Positions 1-9,249 of a stretch of DNA of 12,596 bases are shown here, piece after piece (the stretch's first letter is position 1; each line of letters starts with the position of its first letter). The DNA is from Cerioporus squamosus (taxonomy: Eukaryota > Basidiomycota > Agaricomycetes > Polyporales > Polyporaceae). The translations under genes and the position numbers were made by a program. Under the pieces are notes generated by a model that had not been told where the DNA came from, did no database searches, and saw nothing but the letters and a program-made list of their open reading frames with translations. Where the stretch lies: contig JABYQS010000819.1 of the NCBI GenBank assembly GCA_022592435.1, positions 1 through 12,596 of the forward strand, in the 5' to 3' direction.

Positions 1-24
1 TGCTCGCGGGAGTGAGATACGCAC

Positions 25-730
25 TGACGTAGGTTGTCCATCATCCTCTCGGGGTGCCGGTACATATTGAATAGGAATTGACGGGTGGACCGTTGCTCGT
101 TCGGTCGGAATCGCTTCACGGAGGTCGTGTGGAACTCGTGGTGCGTCATGCGTCTGGAGTCCCTCCATGGGTCGCCGTAGGGCATGAAAGCCATGCCCCA
201 GCCGAAGCCAGTCCTATTGAGCGAGAGGTCAGGAACGGGCAGGGCAATAATGACAGCTTGGGCTTAGCTGACAGTTCGTTGAGCATAACCATCCGTGGCC
301 TGCGATGCGATGCGTGAGTATGGCGGGCAATCGGAAGAGAATTCCGGACCTGTCGGAGTATATAGCAGAACGCTTGTCGAGCAGCTCGTTTGCCACCTCG
401 AGGGTATTGGCGAGGACGATGTTCATGCCTAACGCGGATAGGCGGATGATGTCGGAGTCTGCAGGCGAAGAAGACATTAGGGAGGCAGGTTCTCCTCCTC
501 GGAAGCTTGCCAGCCTGAGGCCGGACGCACCGTGCTGTTGCCCCATCGGAGGTACGTCTCCCAAGGGAAGTCCTGTGGGCTGGGCATGTCGAAGAGATTG
601 CCTACTAGCGGGAGTCCTCGCGGGCCCGGTGGGTACGGCAGGTGCCTGGCTCTGCGGCCCCGAGACCAGAGCCACAGGCTGGAGAGAACACAAAGAGAAG
701 CGATAAGCAGGTCCGCGCAGAGAAGGCCAT
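25..730 (-). CDS. Cytochrome P450, N-terminal part (partial, start frame broken)
   Basis: This is the N-terminal part of a membrane-anchored, haem-thiolate monooxygenase of the basidiomycete CYP5144-like type; I cannot fix the subfamily. Exons read on the minus strand are about 730-527, 458-350, 299-273 and 213-25; bases 1-24 are the start of a further intron. The translation shows a hydrophobic anchor (LLIASLCVLSSLWLW), the proline hinge LPYPPGPRGLPLVGN, then SDIIRL, ELLDKRSAIYSDR, a short MVMLNEL exon, and MAFMPYGDPWRDSRR, which is the helix C region with the W-R pair that contacts haem propionate. The I-helix, ExxR and Cys-ligand regions lie beyond the left edge. The only well-placed ATG (730, about 50 nt past a TATA box) is not in frame with the anchor/hinge frame, and that frame meets a TGA just upstream without a Met. 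The exon 1 donor (GTCCGG at 526) was chosen for phase; GTGCGT at 530 looks better but breaks the frame. Family call is firm; exon 1 is not. Confidence 0.85.
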
Positions 731-779
731 CGTGGGGGGACGCTCAGGCTGACTCGCGGCTGAGACTATTCAACGGCAC

Positions 780-785
780 TTTATA
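780..785 (-). promoter_or_regulatory. TATA box of the P450 gene
   Basis: The minus strand reads CTATAAAG here, a perfect TATAAA. It lies about 50 nt upstream of the ATG at 730, so transcription would start near 750 and leave a leader of roughly 20 nt. This supports 730 as the intended start codon even though it is out of frame with the rest of exon 1. Position is seen; function is inferred. Confidence 0.5.
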
Positions 786-1169
786 GAGCGGCGAGCTGGG
801 GATGCGTTCATGAGCGGCAGTTAGCTCGTGTGTCGGGCTTGCGCGAGGGCTAAGCCTGGTTGGGTTTCATGCGACCCTGAAGCATGAGAACGAGATGGAG
901 GTTGGAGGACACACGATGATGTGCAGGGTGGGTCCCAGTTGCACGCCGCGCTGACGCATTACGGAAAGCTGGCGTCGTGTTGCCTGTCTGGACAAGACGC
1001 CTCGCACGGTTCCGTAACGGCGGCTGCGTGGAGTTTGAAAAATTTGGCAGAAGAGTGGGTTTGTCTCCGCCCGTTCAGTAGCGGACTGCGAGGCTGTCGA
1101 AACATAGGGCTCGCGGCTGGGAAGCTGTCAGCTGCAGACGGCCACTGAAGATACATTGCCGACTTCCCT

Positions 1170-1190
1170 GGAGCATGCTCCGGGCCCGGA
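1170..1190. promoter_or_regulatory. Two overlapping 12-bp perfect palindromes
   Basis: GGAGCATGCTCC (1170-1181) and TCCGGGCCCGGA (1179-1190) are each perfect inverted repeats and share three bases. The second contains CCG and CGG half-sites in inverted arrangement, the kind of site bound by dimeric Zn2Cys6 regulators in fungi. They lie 440 bp upstream of the P450 ATG and 254 bp upstream of the BMT2 ATG. The symmetry is seen; a regulatory role is only a guess. Confidence 0.25.
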
Positions 1191-1443
1191 GTTGTACCAG
1201 CTACATACTCGCGTCGTTCGTTCGCCGGAGAGGCGGGCAAAGAGACCATGCTGGGCAAAAGCTGGGCAGATGCTCGGACGAGAAGCTGGCGGACGTAAAC
1301 AGGAAACCACTCACCAGCACTCGCCGCCCTCTGCAGCCGGTCCGGGCGCCCCGAGGCCATTGTGGCGTCAGAGCACGACGCCCACATTCAAATTCTGCCC
1401 TGCATGATCTCCTCCATGGGCTCCTGACAAGTTCCACCCAACT

Positions 1444-2942
1444 ATGCCCAAAGCACACAGACACAGGCGCAAGGCCCCGGTGACTGCTGCCGCGGCGCCA
1501 TCTGACCACACTCCGCATCCTTCTGGCTCCTCGAACCGCCCGCAGGCGACCAGAACCATCATCCGCCGCTTCCACGTCCTCCTCAAACGCCAGGCGCAGC
1601 TGCTGCAGATTATCCAGGGCGGAAAAAAGGAAGCTCAGTCAGCCAGGGCCGACCTCGCCCGTGTCGAGCAGGAGATCGAAGACCTCGGCGGTCTCCCGGC
1701 GTATCAGCGCATGTCCACCATCGGACAGGGCAAAGACCGAGGCGGCGGCAGCGAGAAGGTGCTCATCTCGTGGCTGCGCGACATGGGCCTGCACGAATCG
1801 GTCAAGGAAGCTGAAGGAAGACTGCGGTCAGTACCGTTCGTCGAATGATCGTCGATCGACCGCTAACCTTGAGGTTTCCGCTTTAGATTGCTTGAAGTCG
1901 GCGCTCTGAAGCCCGACAACTATGCGTCCTGTCAGTCGTGGATGGACGTAACGCCGATCGACCTCCACTCTCAGCACCCGGACATCCTTGAGCAGGACTT
2001 TTTGCTCATGGATCCCGACGAACACCGCGGGAAGTGGGACGTCATCAGTCTCAGTCTTGTGCTCAACTTTCCTCCAAACCTCAAGGACCGCGGTGAGCGT
2101 TCTCGCCGAGACCGTGGGCGAGCCTTGCTGAGTAACAGCGTTCATTATTATCTGTCCAGGTCAGATGCTTCGGTTGGCGCACACAATGTTGCGGCCCGAT
2201 GGGCTGCTGTTTGTCGCGGTGGGTTCCCTTCTTACGGTCGGCTCTGCTCGCTGGTCACTGCTAGAAGACGGAGGCAGAATTGGATCATAAGCGCAATGGA
2301 GATACTTGTGATGACGGGTGGGGGTATAAGTGCCGGCGTTCTCCTCCCCTGCGTTCGCTTTGCGACCCGTAAAGCTCGCATAACTCATAAGAGATTTGCG
2401 AGGGCGCCGGGCGTGACGCTACCCTACCGGTTACCACGAGAGTTACCGTGGGTTTTTGCGAGGTTATGGCTCATGACCACGCAGATTCCGAACCTATCTC
2501 CATTCTAGAGTTCTGGAAGCCAGAGAAAGGGTTAAATACAATCCCTTGACGCCCTTCCACCGTCGATGCACGGGTTCTCTGGGAAGGAGATAGGTATGCC
2601 AGTCCATCTTGGGACTGGTGGTCAGCGTCCAAGTGCCAACTATGACTATCTCTTGTTTTTCATCTATCTACGAGACTGACCATCCCTGTTATGGTTGCGC
2701 AGCTCCCGTCACCGTGCATATTAAACTCCCGGTACATGACGCCGGAGCATTTCGACGGTCTGATGCGATCCGTCGGGTTCGAGCAAGTCCACGCGCGGTG
2801 GAAAGAGGGAGGCAAGATGGCCTACTGGCTCTTCCGTCGGAAACCCCAGCCTGCATCCACGACGTTCCAAGACCACCTGCTCTACGAGAAGAAGACCGTG
2901 TTTCGAGAGGGCCACAGGAACAACTTCGTCATCCTGCTGTAA
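1444..2942 (+). CDS. BMT2: 25S rRNA adenine-N1 methyltransferase Bmt2
   Basis: This is an S-adenosylmethionine-dependent nucleolar enzyme; in yeast Bmt2 makes m1A at position 2142 of 25S rRNA. Exons are 1444-1826, 1887-2092, 2160-2218 and 2703-2942, giving 295 aa. The N-terminus is basic (PKAHRHRRK), followed by RRFHVLLKRQAQLL, LGGLPAYQRMS and EKVLISWLRD. The SAM-binding motif I region is LLEVGALKPDNY (residues 129-140), followed by VTPIDLHSQHPDILEQDFL, WDVISLSLVLNFPP, RLAHTMLRPDGLLF, LNSRYMT, the conserved GGKMAYWLF (252-260), and a C-terminal HRNNFVILL. These are hallmark blocks of the family. The ATG at 1444 starts the conserved basic leader. Introns 1 and 2 are 60 and 67 nt, but intron 3 (2219-2702) is 484 nt, far longer than any other in the window. 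The gene is convergent with TRAPPC13, with 55 nt between the stop codons. Confidence 0.95.
2219..2702 (+). other. Unusually long intron 3 of BMT2 (484 nt)
   Basis: The protein joins seamlessly as FVA-LPSP across GTGGGT (2219) and GCGCAG (ending 2702), so the whole stretch must be removed. A CTGAC branch-like site lies near 2676. Inside is a 9-bp direct repeat TTTGCGAGG (2395-2403 and 2455-2463) and a GTGATGA box (2308-2314) that resembles a snoRNA C box, but no CTGA D box lies at the usual distance. A reading frame stays open from exon 2 to 2508, which I take as chance. No transposon ends or coding motif were found. Confidence 0.8.
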
Positions 2943-2997
2943 AGTCACGGGCGAAAGTACACAGTGAACGTCCGAAATGCTACGACGCGACACGCCA

Positions 2998-5330
2998 TCA
3001 CGACTTGACCCACACCTCCGCAACGACGTCCCACTCCTTCAATATCCTCGGCTCCATCGGCAGACCCAAGGCCCCATCCCCACCATCCTCGTCATCCGCG
3101 AGCCGGTCCTCTACCAAGATCACGCGCAGCCCGCCGACGTTCAAGAACCCGCTTCTCAACGGCAAGTACGACAGCGCGAACTCTTGCGACGCCGTGGCCT
3201 TCAGTCTGTCCGGCACAAGCGGCAGATCCTCATTCTCGCTCTCCACGGAGCTGTCCGTACCGCTCGACACACCACGCGCATGCCCCACCGACGGCAGCGG
3301 CGGGTTGGGCACGGGAAAGCGCAGGGGCGGGAGGAACAGCGCAGAGGTCCCGAGGAGCACGATACCGTCCGACGGGCCCGGCTTGGACTCCGCGCTCGGG
3401 TCCGTGCGCAGTTCCGGTGGCGGGAGGTCGTACACACGTCCGGCAGCATGTGAGTTTGGGCCGGGGGTCTCCCCGCCATCGGACTCGGCTCCGTCCGCGT
3501 GCATTTGGCGCGGAGATGCGACGAGGAGCCGTTGCGCGAGGGTGTCGTGGAAGTCGCCCCGCAGCGGGGTCGCGTACGGCGAGGGCGTGGAGAACCCGGA
3601 CGAGGGCATGCGTGGGGTCCATGTGCCCTGCGGGGGGCCAGTCGAGGTGGCCACGGCGGATGCGACGGCGGCTGCGACGCTCACCTGTTTGGGGGGCTGT
3701 GCGTGCTGGACGACGAGGGAGATGACCCGCTGTCTTCGGGGCTCGTTAGGTATTGCGGTGGGGACGAGGGATTGTGCTGTTATTCTGAACGAGACGTCGA
3801 AGGGCTTGTCGACCGCCAGGGAGGTGCGGGGTATTGAGGTCACTACCAGGTCAACTTCCACGTCTTCGGGCAGACGCTGCGCATTTGGGGCGAACGTCGT
3901 CGTCGGGGTGGTGGGTCCCGGCGACTGTGTCTGGCTGCGCGCCGGGGCACCGACGCTTGCAGGGCGGCCGCGGAACGGCGAACCAGGGCGGTAGGGTGCG
4001 GGGCCGGGAGGGTTCGGAGGGCTCTGTGCACGCTGCTGGAGTGCCGGGGATTGGGGGCGGGAGGGCGTGCCTCCGACGGTGTTGCTGCGCTGCAGGTGCA
4101 GAGGAATAGCGGATGGAGGTTGCTTGATAGCGAAATGTGAGCCAGCCGGCGGCGTTTGAGGATGGGAGGGTGCTTGGATGAGGGGAATACGACGCGACAG
4201 TGTCTGCAATGGGAATTGAGTGCTCTGGAGTCTTGCCGAAAATAAACTAAGAACGCACCGACGTGAGCAGCCGGCCAGGTTCGCCGTACGATGACCTCCA
4301 AGAGATGTCGAGTCTACCGAGACCCAGGATGGCGCCGGGCGCATGCGTTACTGGAAAGGCAGGCAGGACCTTTGGTGACAAGATGTAGATGTATTGTCGG
4401 ATATCCTGAGGCTGCATAAGCGCCATTGAGCCAGAGAAGAGGTATTCCTTCGACCCAGCGGCGGTGTTGTCCAGTAGATTTGCATCCTGTGCCTGCCATC
4501 CGTCGACGCATTCGAACTGCATGCGTTCGAGCCACATGGCGTCCTGGGTGAGGTTTTGTATGTGTACCTCAAGGAACACCTTCTCGCGCTCTTCGCTCGA
4601 CAGCAGCGCCGTGGGTGCGCGTGGGGAGTGGACCTTGGTCTTGACGGACAGAGGGTTCGTGACCTGACAGAAACATACAGCCATCCATCTCAGGTTCTGT
4701 GGCGACTCGGGGGCTAGGTACTCACGGCGAACTTGTAGAACTTACGGAATGATTGTACCCCGGGCTCCTGTGGATCCGTGGACTGCCCCGGTGGCGGGCG
4801 CATCCCTGGGGGCATGCGGTATGTGACGGTGCAGCCGAGGACGTGCTGGCCGAGCTCCTTGATCTCGTGGTTGACGACGCGCTCTAGTGACTGGCCCACA
4901 GAGAGCCTCTGCTCAGGCCCTCCGAACTCGGCGAGCGTCGCCTTGGATGAGGCGGTCTGCATCTCGACCCGAACGGTCACGCCCTCGACGTCGATGTTCG
5001 CATCATTGTTGACGGAGAGACAGCTCGAGAATGTTTCGCCCAGCTGGATCGCGCCGAAGGAAGACGGGAGGGTGAGCAGCTCGGTGATGTGCGTGAGGTC
5101 GCGCAGGGTCTTGGGGTGCCCGGGAAGCGGGGTCTTGCCTTGGAGGGAGGTGATGGAAGCCGTGGAATGGGCGGACAAGGAAGGCGAGCTCGAGTAGAAC
5201 GGTTCCCATGCGCTGCCCAGCGAGGGGCGCTATGGTTATGGACATGAAGAATCGTTCGTGCATGGCTGGATTGGACACATACCGAGACCCGCATCACCTT
5301 CAGCGACAGCAGCTGTCCGCTTCCGTCCAT
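2998..5330 (-). CDS. TRAPPC13: TRAPP complex subunit 13 (TRAPPC13/DUF974 family)
   Basis: This is a subunit of the transport protein particle (TRAPP) complexes, which activate Rab-type GTPases at Golgi and autophagic membranes. Minus-strand exons are 5330-5283, 5229-4726, 4663-4259 and 4203-2998, giving 720 aa; introns are 53, 62 and 55 nt. Exon 1 (16 codons) starts MDGSGQLLSLKVMRVS and joins RPSLGSAWEPF, the typical N-terminus of the family. Next come FGAIQLGETFSSCLSVNND (residues about 74-92), VTVRVEMQT, a FAV-TNPLSVKTKV joint across intron 2, VFLEVHIQNLT with the second beta-rich domain, LGRLDISWRSSYGEPGRL, and EVDLVVTSIP with KPFDVSFRI. The C-terminus is ILKEWDVVAEVWVKS. The human protein is about 420 aa; the extra length here is Pro/Ser-rich sequence at residues about 330-430 and a long disordered-looking stretch before the C-terminal strands. 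It diverges from YME2, with 333 bp between start codons. Confidence 0.93.
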
Positions 5331-5529
5331 CGCGACTCAGAGTCTCGTGCAATCAGTTCCAGAGATTCCAACGCGCGAGTTAGCGAAAGCAACAGGCCCG
5401 GAAGCACTGAAGGTACAATGAACGTAGATTACAGGGTAAATCGCAAGTCGCGCGTCGCCCCGGGCCGCGGCACGTAGCAGTTGTTTGCGCGTGTTAGGAT
5501 CACAAGCCTCCGCCTGCCTGTTATGGCTT

Positions 5530-5537
5530 TGACGTCA
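5530..5537. promoter_or_regulatory. CRE-like palindrome TGACGTCA
   Basis: This is a perfect 8-bp match to the ATF/CREB-type bZIP site. It lies 127 bp upstream of the preferred YME2 ATG and about 200 bp upstream of TRAPPC13. It falls inside the frame opened by the ATG at 5523, which is one reason to doubt that start. Confidence 0.35.
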
Positions 5538-5579
5538 CCTGCCGCGACTGGACGCGTCTCAACGCGTGCAGCAGCCTCA

Positions 5580-5639
5580 GCCTTTCCCTCTCCTCCTTCT
5601 CCTTCTCCAAGTCCAGGTCCTCGCCGTCTCCCTTTCCCC
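5580..5639 (+). promoter_or_regulatory. CT-rich tract upstream of YME2
   Basis: The plus strand is a long run of C and T with few purines, immediately upstream of the ATG at 5664. Pyrimidine-rich tracts before the start are common in highly expressed or housekeeping fungal genes. If translated from the ATG at 5523 it gives a Pro/Ser repeat, which is less likely. Confidence 0.4.
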
Positions 5640-5663
5640 AATATCCACAAACACGGACATGCG

Positions 5664-8600
5664 ATGTCGTCCAGTATGATGCTCAGAACACTTGCCGCCT
5701 CATCGTCAAGAACGCTGGCGGTACCGCGCTCCGCCGCCGTTGTCGCTCGACACCGTAGGCATTACACCGATAACGCGGTAGCACCTAGTTCCTCAGAGGA
5801 AGTGAAGGAAGTGAAGAAGGATGTCAAGAACGAGGTACGCGCTTCTCTGTGAGATGTGCGCCATCTGTGACATTGTGCAGTCGCAGGAAAGCTGGCTCTG
5901 GGTTGATTCGGTCTTCCCTGTCAGGCTGGGCAGACTCGAGTAAGTCATGAACGTTCTCAGCGTGTGCGTTGCTCACTAACACTCCACCTTTGCTATACTT
6001 AGTTTGCGCTCATATATTGGGTATGCACGAGAAGACACCCTGCTACAGAGGCTACGGACCCTCTTGTCGAAGGTCAATACGCACGGCTTCGAGCTCGTCT
6101 CTCTCGAGCCCCACATCAAGGACGGCGGCGTCTTCGTCAACTTCAGATACAACGCTTCGGACTCAGGAAACGCTCTGGAGACCATTCTTGAGAACGTGCG
6201 GAATCATGTGCACTCGCATGGAGGTGTGCCATCATGGTGGGGGCTGCCCTCCGGAGAAGTATGGCTCGTGAAGGGCTCACCTTGGCGCGAGGTACGTCCA
6301 TTCAGATTGTCAGGCATATCATTCACTCATGTATCCCCCGCAACGAAGGACATGGCCCGCTATGTCTCTCCAGTAGTGCGAGTTGCCTTCGACGGTCCAG
6401 ACGTGCCTGAAGAGTCGTTATATCGCTTGCTCAGGGTACGCCGCTTTGAATGCAAACACTCCTGCTTCTGATTTCCCCATCAGCCTTATGGCAAAATACA
6501 CGACATAACTCCACCCTCGCCAGTTCCTGCCGGGACTCTGCGATCGGCACTAGTAAACTTTCGCAGTCTCCGCGCTGCTACCTCTGCTAGGAACACTATC
6601 CACGCGCTGAAGGTCCCTACGTCGTCGTCCGCCGTCACGACATTACGCACATCATACTCACAACCGATTGCGGCTCACGCCGTAAGGGATTACATTGCCA
6701 ACCACCCGAAGATCTTCCTACCTGTGCTATTCTTCCTTGTTGGTACCGTTACATATGCGGTATGTGGACGTGGACAACCATGCATGTTTGGTTCTCATGC
6801 ACTTGCAGATATTTGATCCAATACGAGTGTTCATGGTCGAGGGGAAAATGAACGACTGGTTTGACTACAAGGGTGTGTCTCCCGTCTGGTTCTCGCCAGG
6901 TCCACCCACTGACATGAAGTTGCAGAGTTCACCGTGTACAAATGGCTGCGTGCAAACACCATCGACAGGTTCACCTTCACTTCAAGCTCGGATGCTGACT
7001 CTGAGGCGTCTCTAGCCAAAGGAGGCGTGTGGAAGGAGCGGCTAGAAGCGGAAGAAGCCCTGAAGAAGTACCTGGCGGACCTTCCCAGTAAGGCCCGTCG
7101 TTCTCGAAGACTGCTTGATTGTCTGACGCCAGCACAACATAGGTACCATTGCTTTCGTGCATGGGCCACAGGGAAGCGGGAAGACTCGCATGCTCTCTAC
7201 TCTGCTCAAGGAGAGCGGGCGGTACGTCGTGGATAGCCTGTTAGGACACACTGTATGCTGAAGTGTCTATTTCCAGGAAAGCTATGGTGATCGATGTTGG
7301 AGAGCTTGCCAAAGCGTCGTCTGAGATGGCCCTCGTCTCAGGCCTCGCGAACCAGACCGGGTACTGGCCCGTCTTCTCTTTCCTCAACTCTGTCAACAAC
7401 ATGATCGACCTCGCCAGCGTCGGTCTCATCGGCCAGAAAGGTCCGTTTTCACTCCGGACTTGTCTACTAGCTCTATCTATACTGACGCGCACCGTGCAGC
7501 TGGGCTGAGCTCTTCGCTCCCTGACCAGCTAAAGCAGATCTTGGACGTCGTCGGACGTGGTCTCGCCCGCGGCAACGCGTCGCAGAAGGCGCGCCGGGAA
7601 CGCCGCGCAAAGCAGGCAGAGCAGGAGGTCATCAAGAACAAGGAGGCGGAAGCATTGCGCGAGCGCATCCAACAGGGTCTGTGGCACGACGGCCGCATTG
7701 ACGCGGTGTGCGGCAACGGCATCATGAGCGAGCTCGGGATGGGCATCGAGCGGTTCACCGAGGCTGACGCGGACTTTGTGCCGCACGCCGAGGTGCAGGT
7801 GAACTCGGATGAGAAGGAGGGGATGGGCGAGAGGATCGCGGAGGACGAGAGGAAGGCGAACGAAGCGAGGCAGAATCAGCAGCACTCCGAAGACATGCAG
7901 ACCGTGGAGGCGATGCCGGTTGTTATCATCAAGAACTTCGAAAGCAAGGGGGGAGGGCAGAGGAAGGAGGAGCTCCTGGACGTCCTCGCGCAGTGGGCAG
8001 CGAGTCTGGCAGAGAATCAGGCAAGTAGCTCCGGTCTCTCATGGATGAGTGCGGCGTTGTTGACAAGGAACTCGATGGTGAACAGATCGCACACGTCCTT
8101 GTGGTCAGCGACAATCGCGAGAACGTGAAGCGGATAGCCAAGGGTGAGCTGGATTGTCTCATGATCGGAGGCCGTGGTTCGAACGAGGTGCTGATGTGGC
8201 CTTGCTATCCAGCTCTTCCCTCTAAACCTCTGAACCAAATCTCACTGTCGGATGCTGACAACGCCAGCGCGCTCTCGTTCGTCCAGCAGAAGCTGCACGA
8301 CGGCGGCATGGACGTCAAGTTCTCGCAGGCGCAAATATCGTACATCGCACGGCTGGGCGGTCGTGCAAGCGACCTGGAGAGCGTACGTATATGAGCTGTA
8401 CGTGCCTGAGGTAATTCTCGGATGCTGATCTCGACTTTGTCCGCTCCTGCAGCTCGTCCACAAGATGCGCAGTGGGATGTCGGTAGAGGAGGCCGTCGAT
8501 GACATCGTTACCCGCGGCGTGAGCGAACTCCGCAAGAATGCGTTCGGGGACGACATCGAGGATGCCAAGAGCCTGCCTTGGACGAGGGAGCAGGCTTGGA

Positions 8601-9249
8601 TCTTGATGAAGCAGTTGTCGAAGCGACCAGAGGTACGTACACCATAGTGGTCACTCTGAGCGACTGTCATCGTAACTGTTCGCTGATTGCTCTGCCTAGA
8701 TCTCGTACCACGAGGTTCTCGCGGACTTCCCCTTCAAGGGCGACGAGACTCCATTGCGCCATATGGAGCATGCAGAGCTGATTACCATCGGCACTCACAA
8801 CGGTAAACCTGCACATCACACTCTTACGTGCGATGTGAGCTAAGCTAGAGCACAGGCCGTCCCTCGACCATCAAGCCTGGGAAGCCAGTGTATAAGTTCG
8901 TGTTCGAACGACTCGTCAGCGGTGAGCATGCTACGTCAACCGGTCACCGGCCTCCCTCAGACTCATAAACACCTCTGCGCCAGACTCTATCTTCAAGGCG
9001 ACGCAGGACATCGCGTTCAACGAGAAGGTCATCGCGTCCGCCGAGTCCACGGTCAAGGCATGCGAGGACGAGCTGCTCGTGCTCAAGGACGTCGACGCAG
9101 GCACCGCGAGCTGGTGGGGCTCGCAGCGTGCCGTGGAGATGCGCGAACATTATCTGCTGAAGAAGATGCGTGCTGCGGAGCAGAAGATCGAGAGCTTGGA
9201 GAAGGAGAACGCGAAGCTCAAGAAGACGCTTGCGCAGGCCGGTCGGTGA
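5664..9249 (+). CDS. YME2: Mitochondrial escape protein Yme2/Rna12 (RRM and AAA-type ATPase domains)
   Basis: This is an integral mitochondrial inner-membrane protein linked in yeast to mtDNA maintenance and nucleoid structure. Sixteen exons: 5664-5834, 5881-5939, 6003-6291, 6349-6435, 6484-6759, 6809-6872, 6926-7087, 7143-7221, 7277-7440, 7500-8020, 8086-8143, 8213-8382, 8453-8632, 8700-8802, 8856-8921, 8984-9249; total 904 aa (yeast about 850). The N-terminus (MMLRTLAASSSRTLAVPRS) is Arg/Ser-rich, without acidic residues, like a mitochondrial presequence. Next come ESWLWVDSVFPVRLG, LRSYIGYARED, SGEVWLVKGSPWRE, an RRM (about 178-250), and one membrane segment FLPVLFFLVGTVTYAIF (about 280-296) followed by DPIRVFMVEGKMNDWFDYK. 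The Walker A motif GPQGSGKT is at 377-384. A charged helical stretch rich in E, K, R and Q follows, then PVVIIKNF, IAHVLVVSDN, LGGRASDLE, and a C-terminal coiled coil. Start 5664 was chosen over in-frame 5523 because of the promoter-like sequence between. The intron after 8020 is GC-AG. Confidence 0.95.
8021..8085 (+). other. GC-AG intron in YME2
   Basis: The exon ends AATCAG and the intron starts GCAAGT, the usual strong context of GC-AG donors, and it ends GAACAG. Removing these 65 nt joins LAENQ to IAHVLVVSDN in frame, as the family requires. The nearby GT (AAGTAG) gives the wrong phase. All other YME2 introns are GT-AG. Confidence 0.8.

Larger units (their letters stand above)
731..1443. 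other. Divergent intergenic region between P450 and BMT2
   Basis: No coding signal was recognised on either strand. Several short ORFs cross it, but none shows a family motif, splice-consistent extension or a sensible start. It should hold the P450 promoter on its left and the BMT2 promoter on its right. The notable element is two overlapping perfect 12-bp palindromes at 1170-1190. Confidence 0.6.
5331..5663. promoter_or_regulatory. Divergent promoter region TRAPPC13 / YME2
   Basis: This 333-bp region lies between the two start codons. It holds a CRE-like TGACGTCA palindrome and, next to YME2, a pyrimidine-rich tract. It also contains an in-frame upstream ATG (5523) from which the YME2 frame is open. 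The Pro/Ser-rich translation of the CT tract and the promoter-like motifs make me prefer it as non-coding. No other gene is seen. Confidence 0.55.

Noticed and set aside
229..693. A 154-codon minus-strand frame across the P450
   Set aside because: Its middle part coincides with a true P450 exon (SDIIRLSALG), but it starts at a non-ATG codon in the wrong frame and runs through two introns. The spliced model explains the P450 motifs better.
2308..2314. Box C/D snoRNA in BMT2 intron 3
   Set aside because: The C-box match GTGATGA stands alone: no CTGA D box within about 100 nt and no terminal stem. It is kept only as a reason to check the intron.
2609..3994. A 461-codon plus-strand open frame opposite the last exon of TRAPPC13
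   Set aside because: It lies antisense to a clearly conserved exon, has no family motif, and overlaps the end of BMT2. Long antisense frames are expected where codon use is GC-rich.
8176..8190. tRNA B-box-like GGTTCGAAC in a YME2 intron
   Set aside because: The full B box is not matched, no A box or cloverleaf fits within the 69-nt intron, and the protein joint across the intron is clean.
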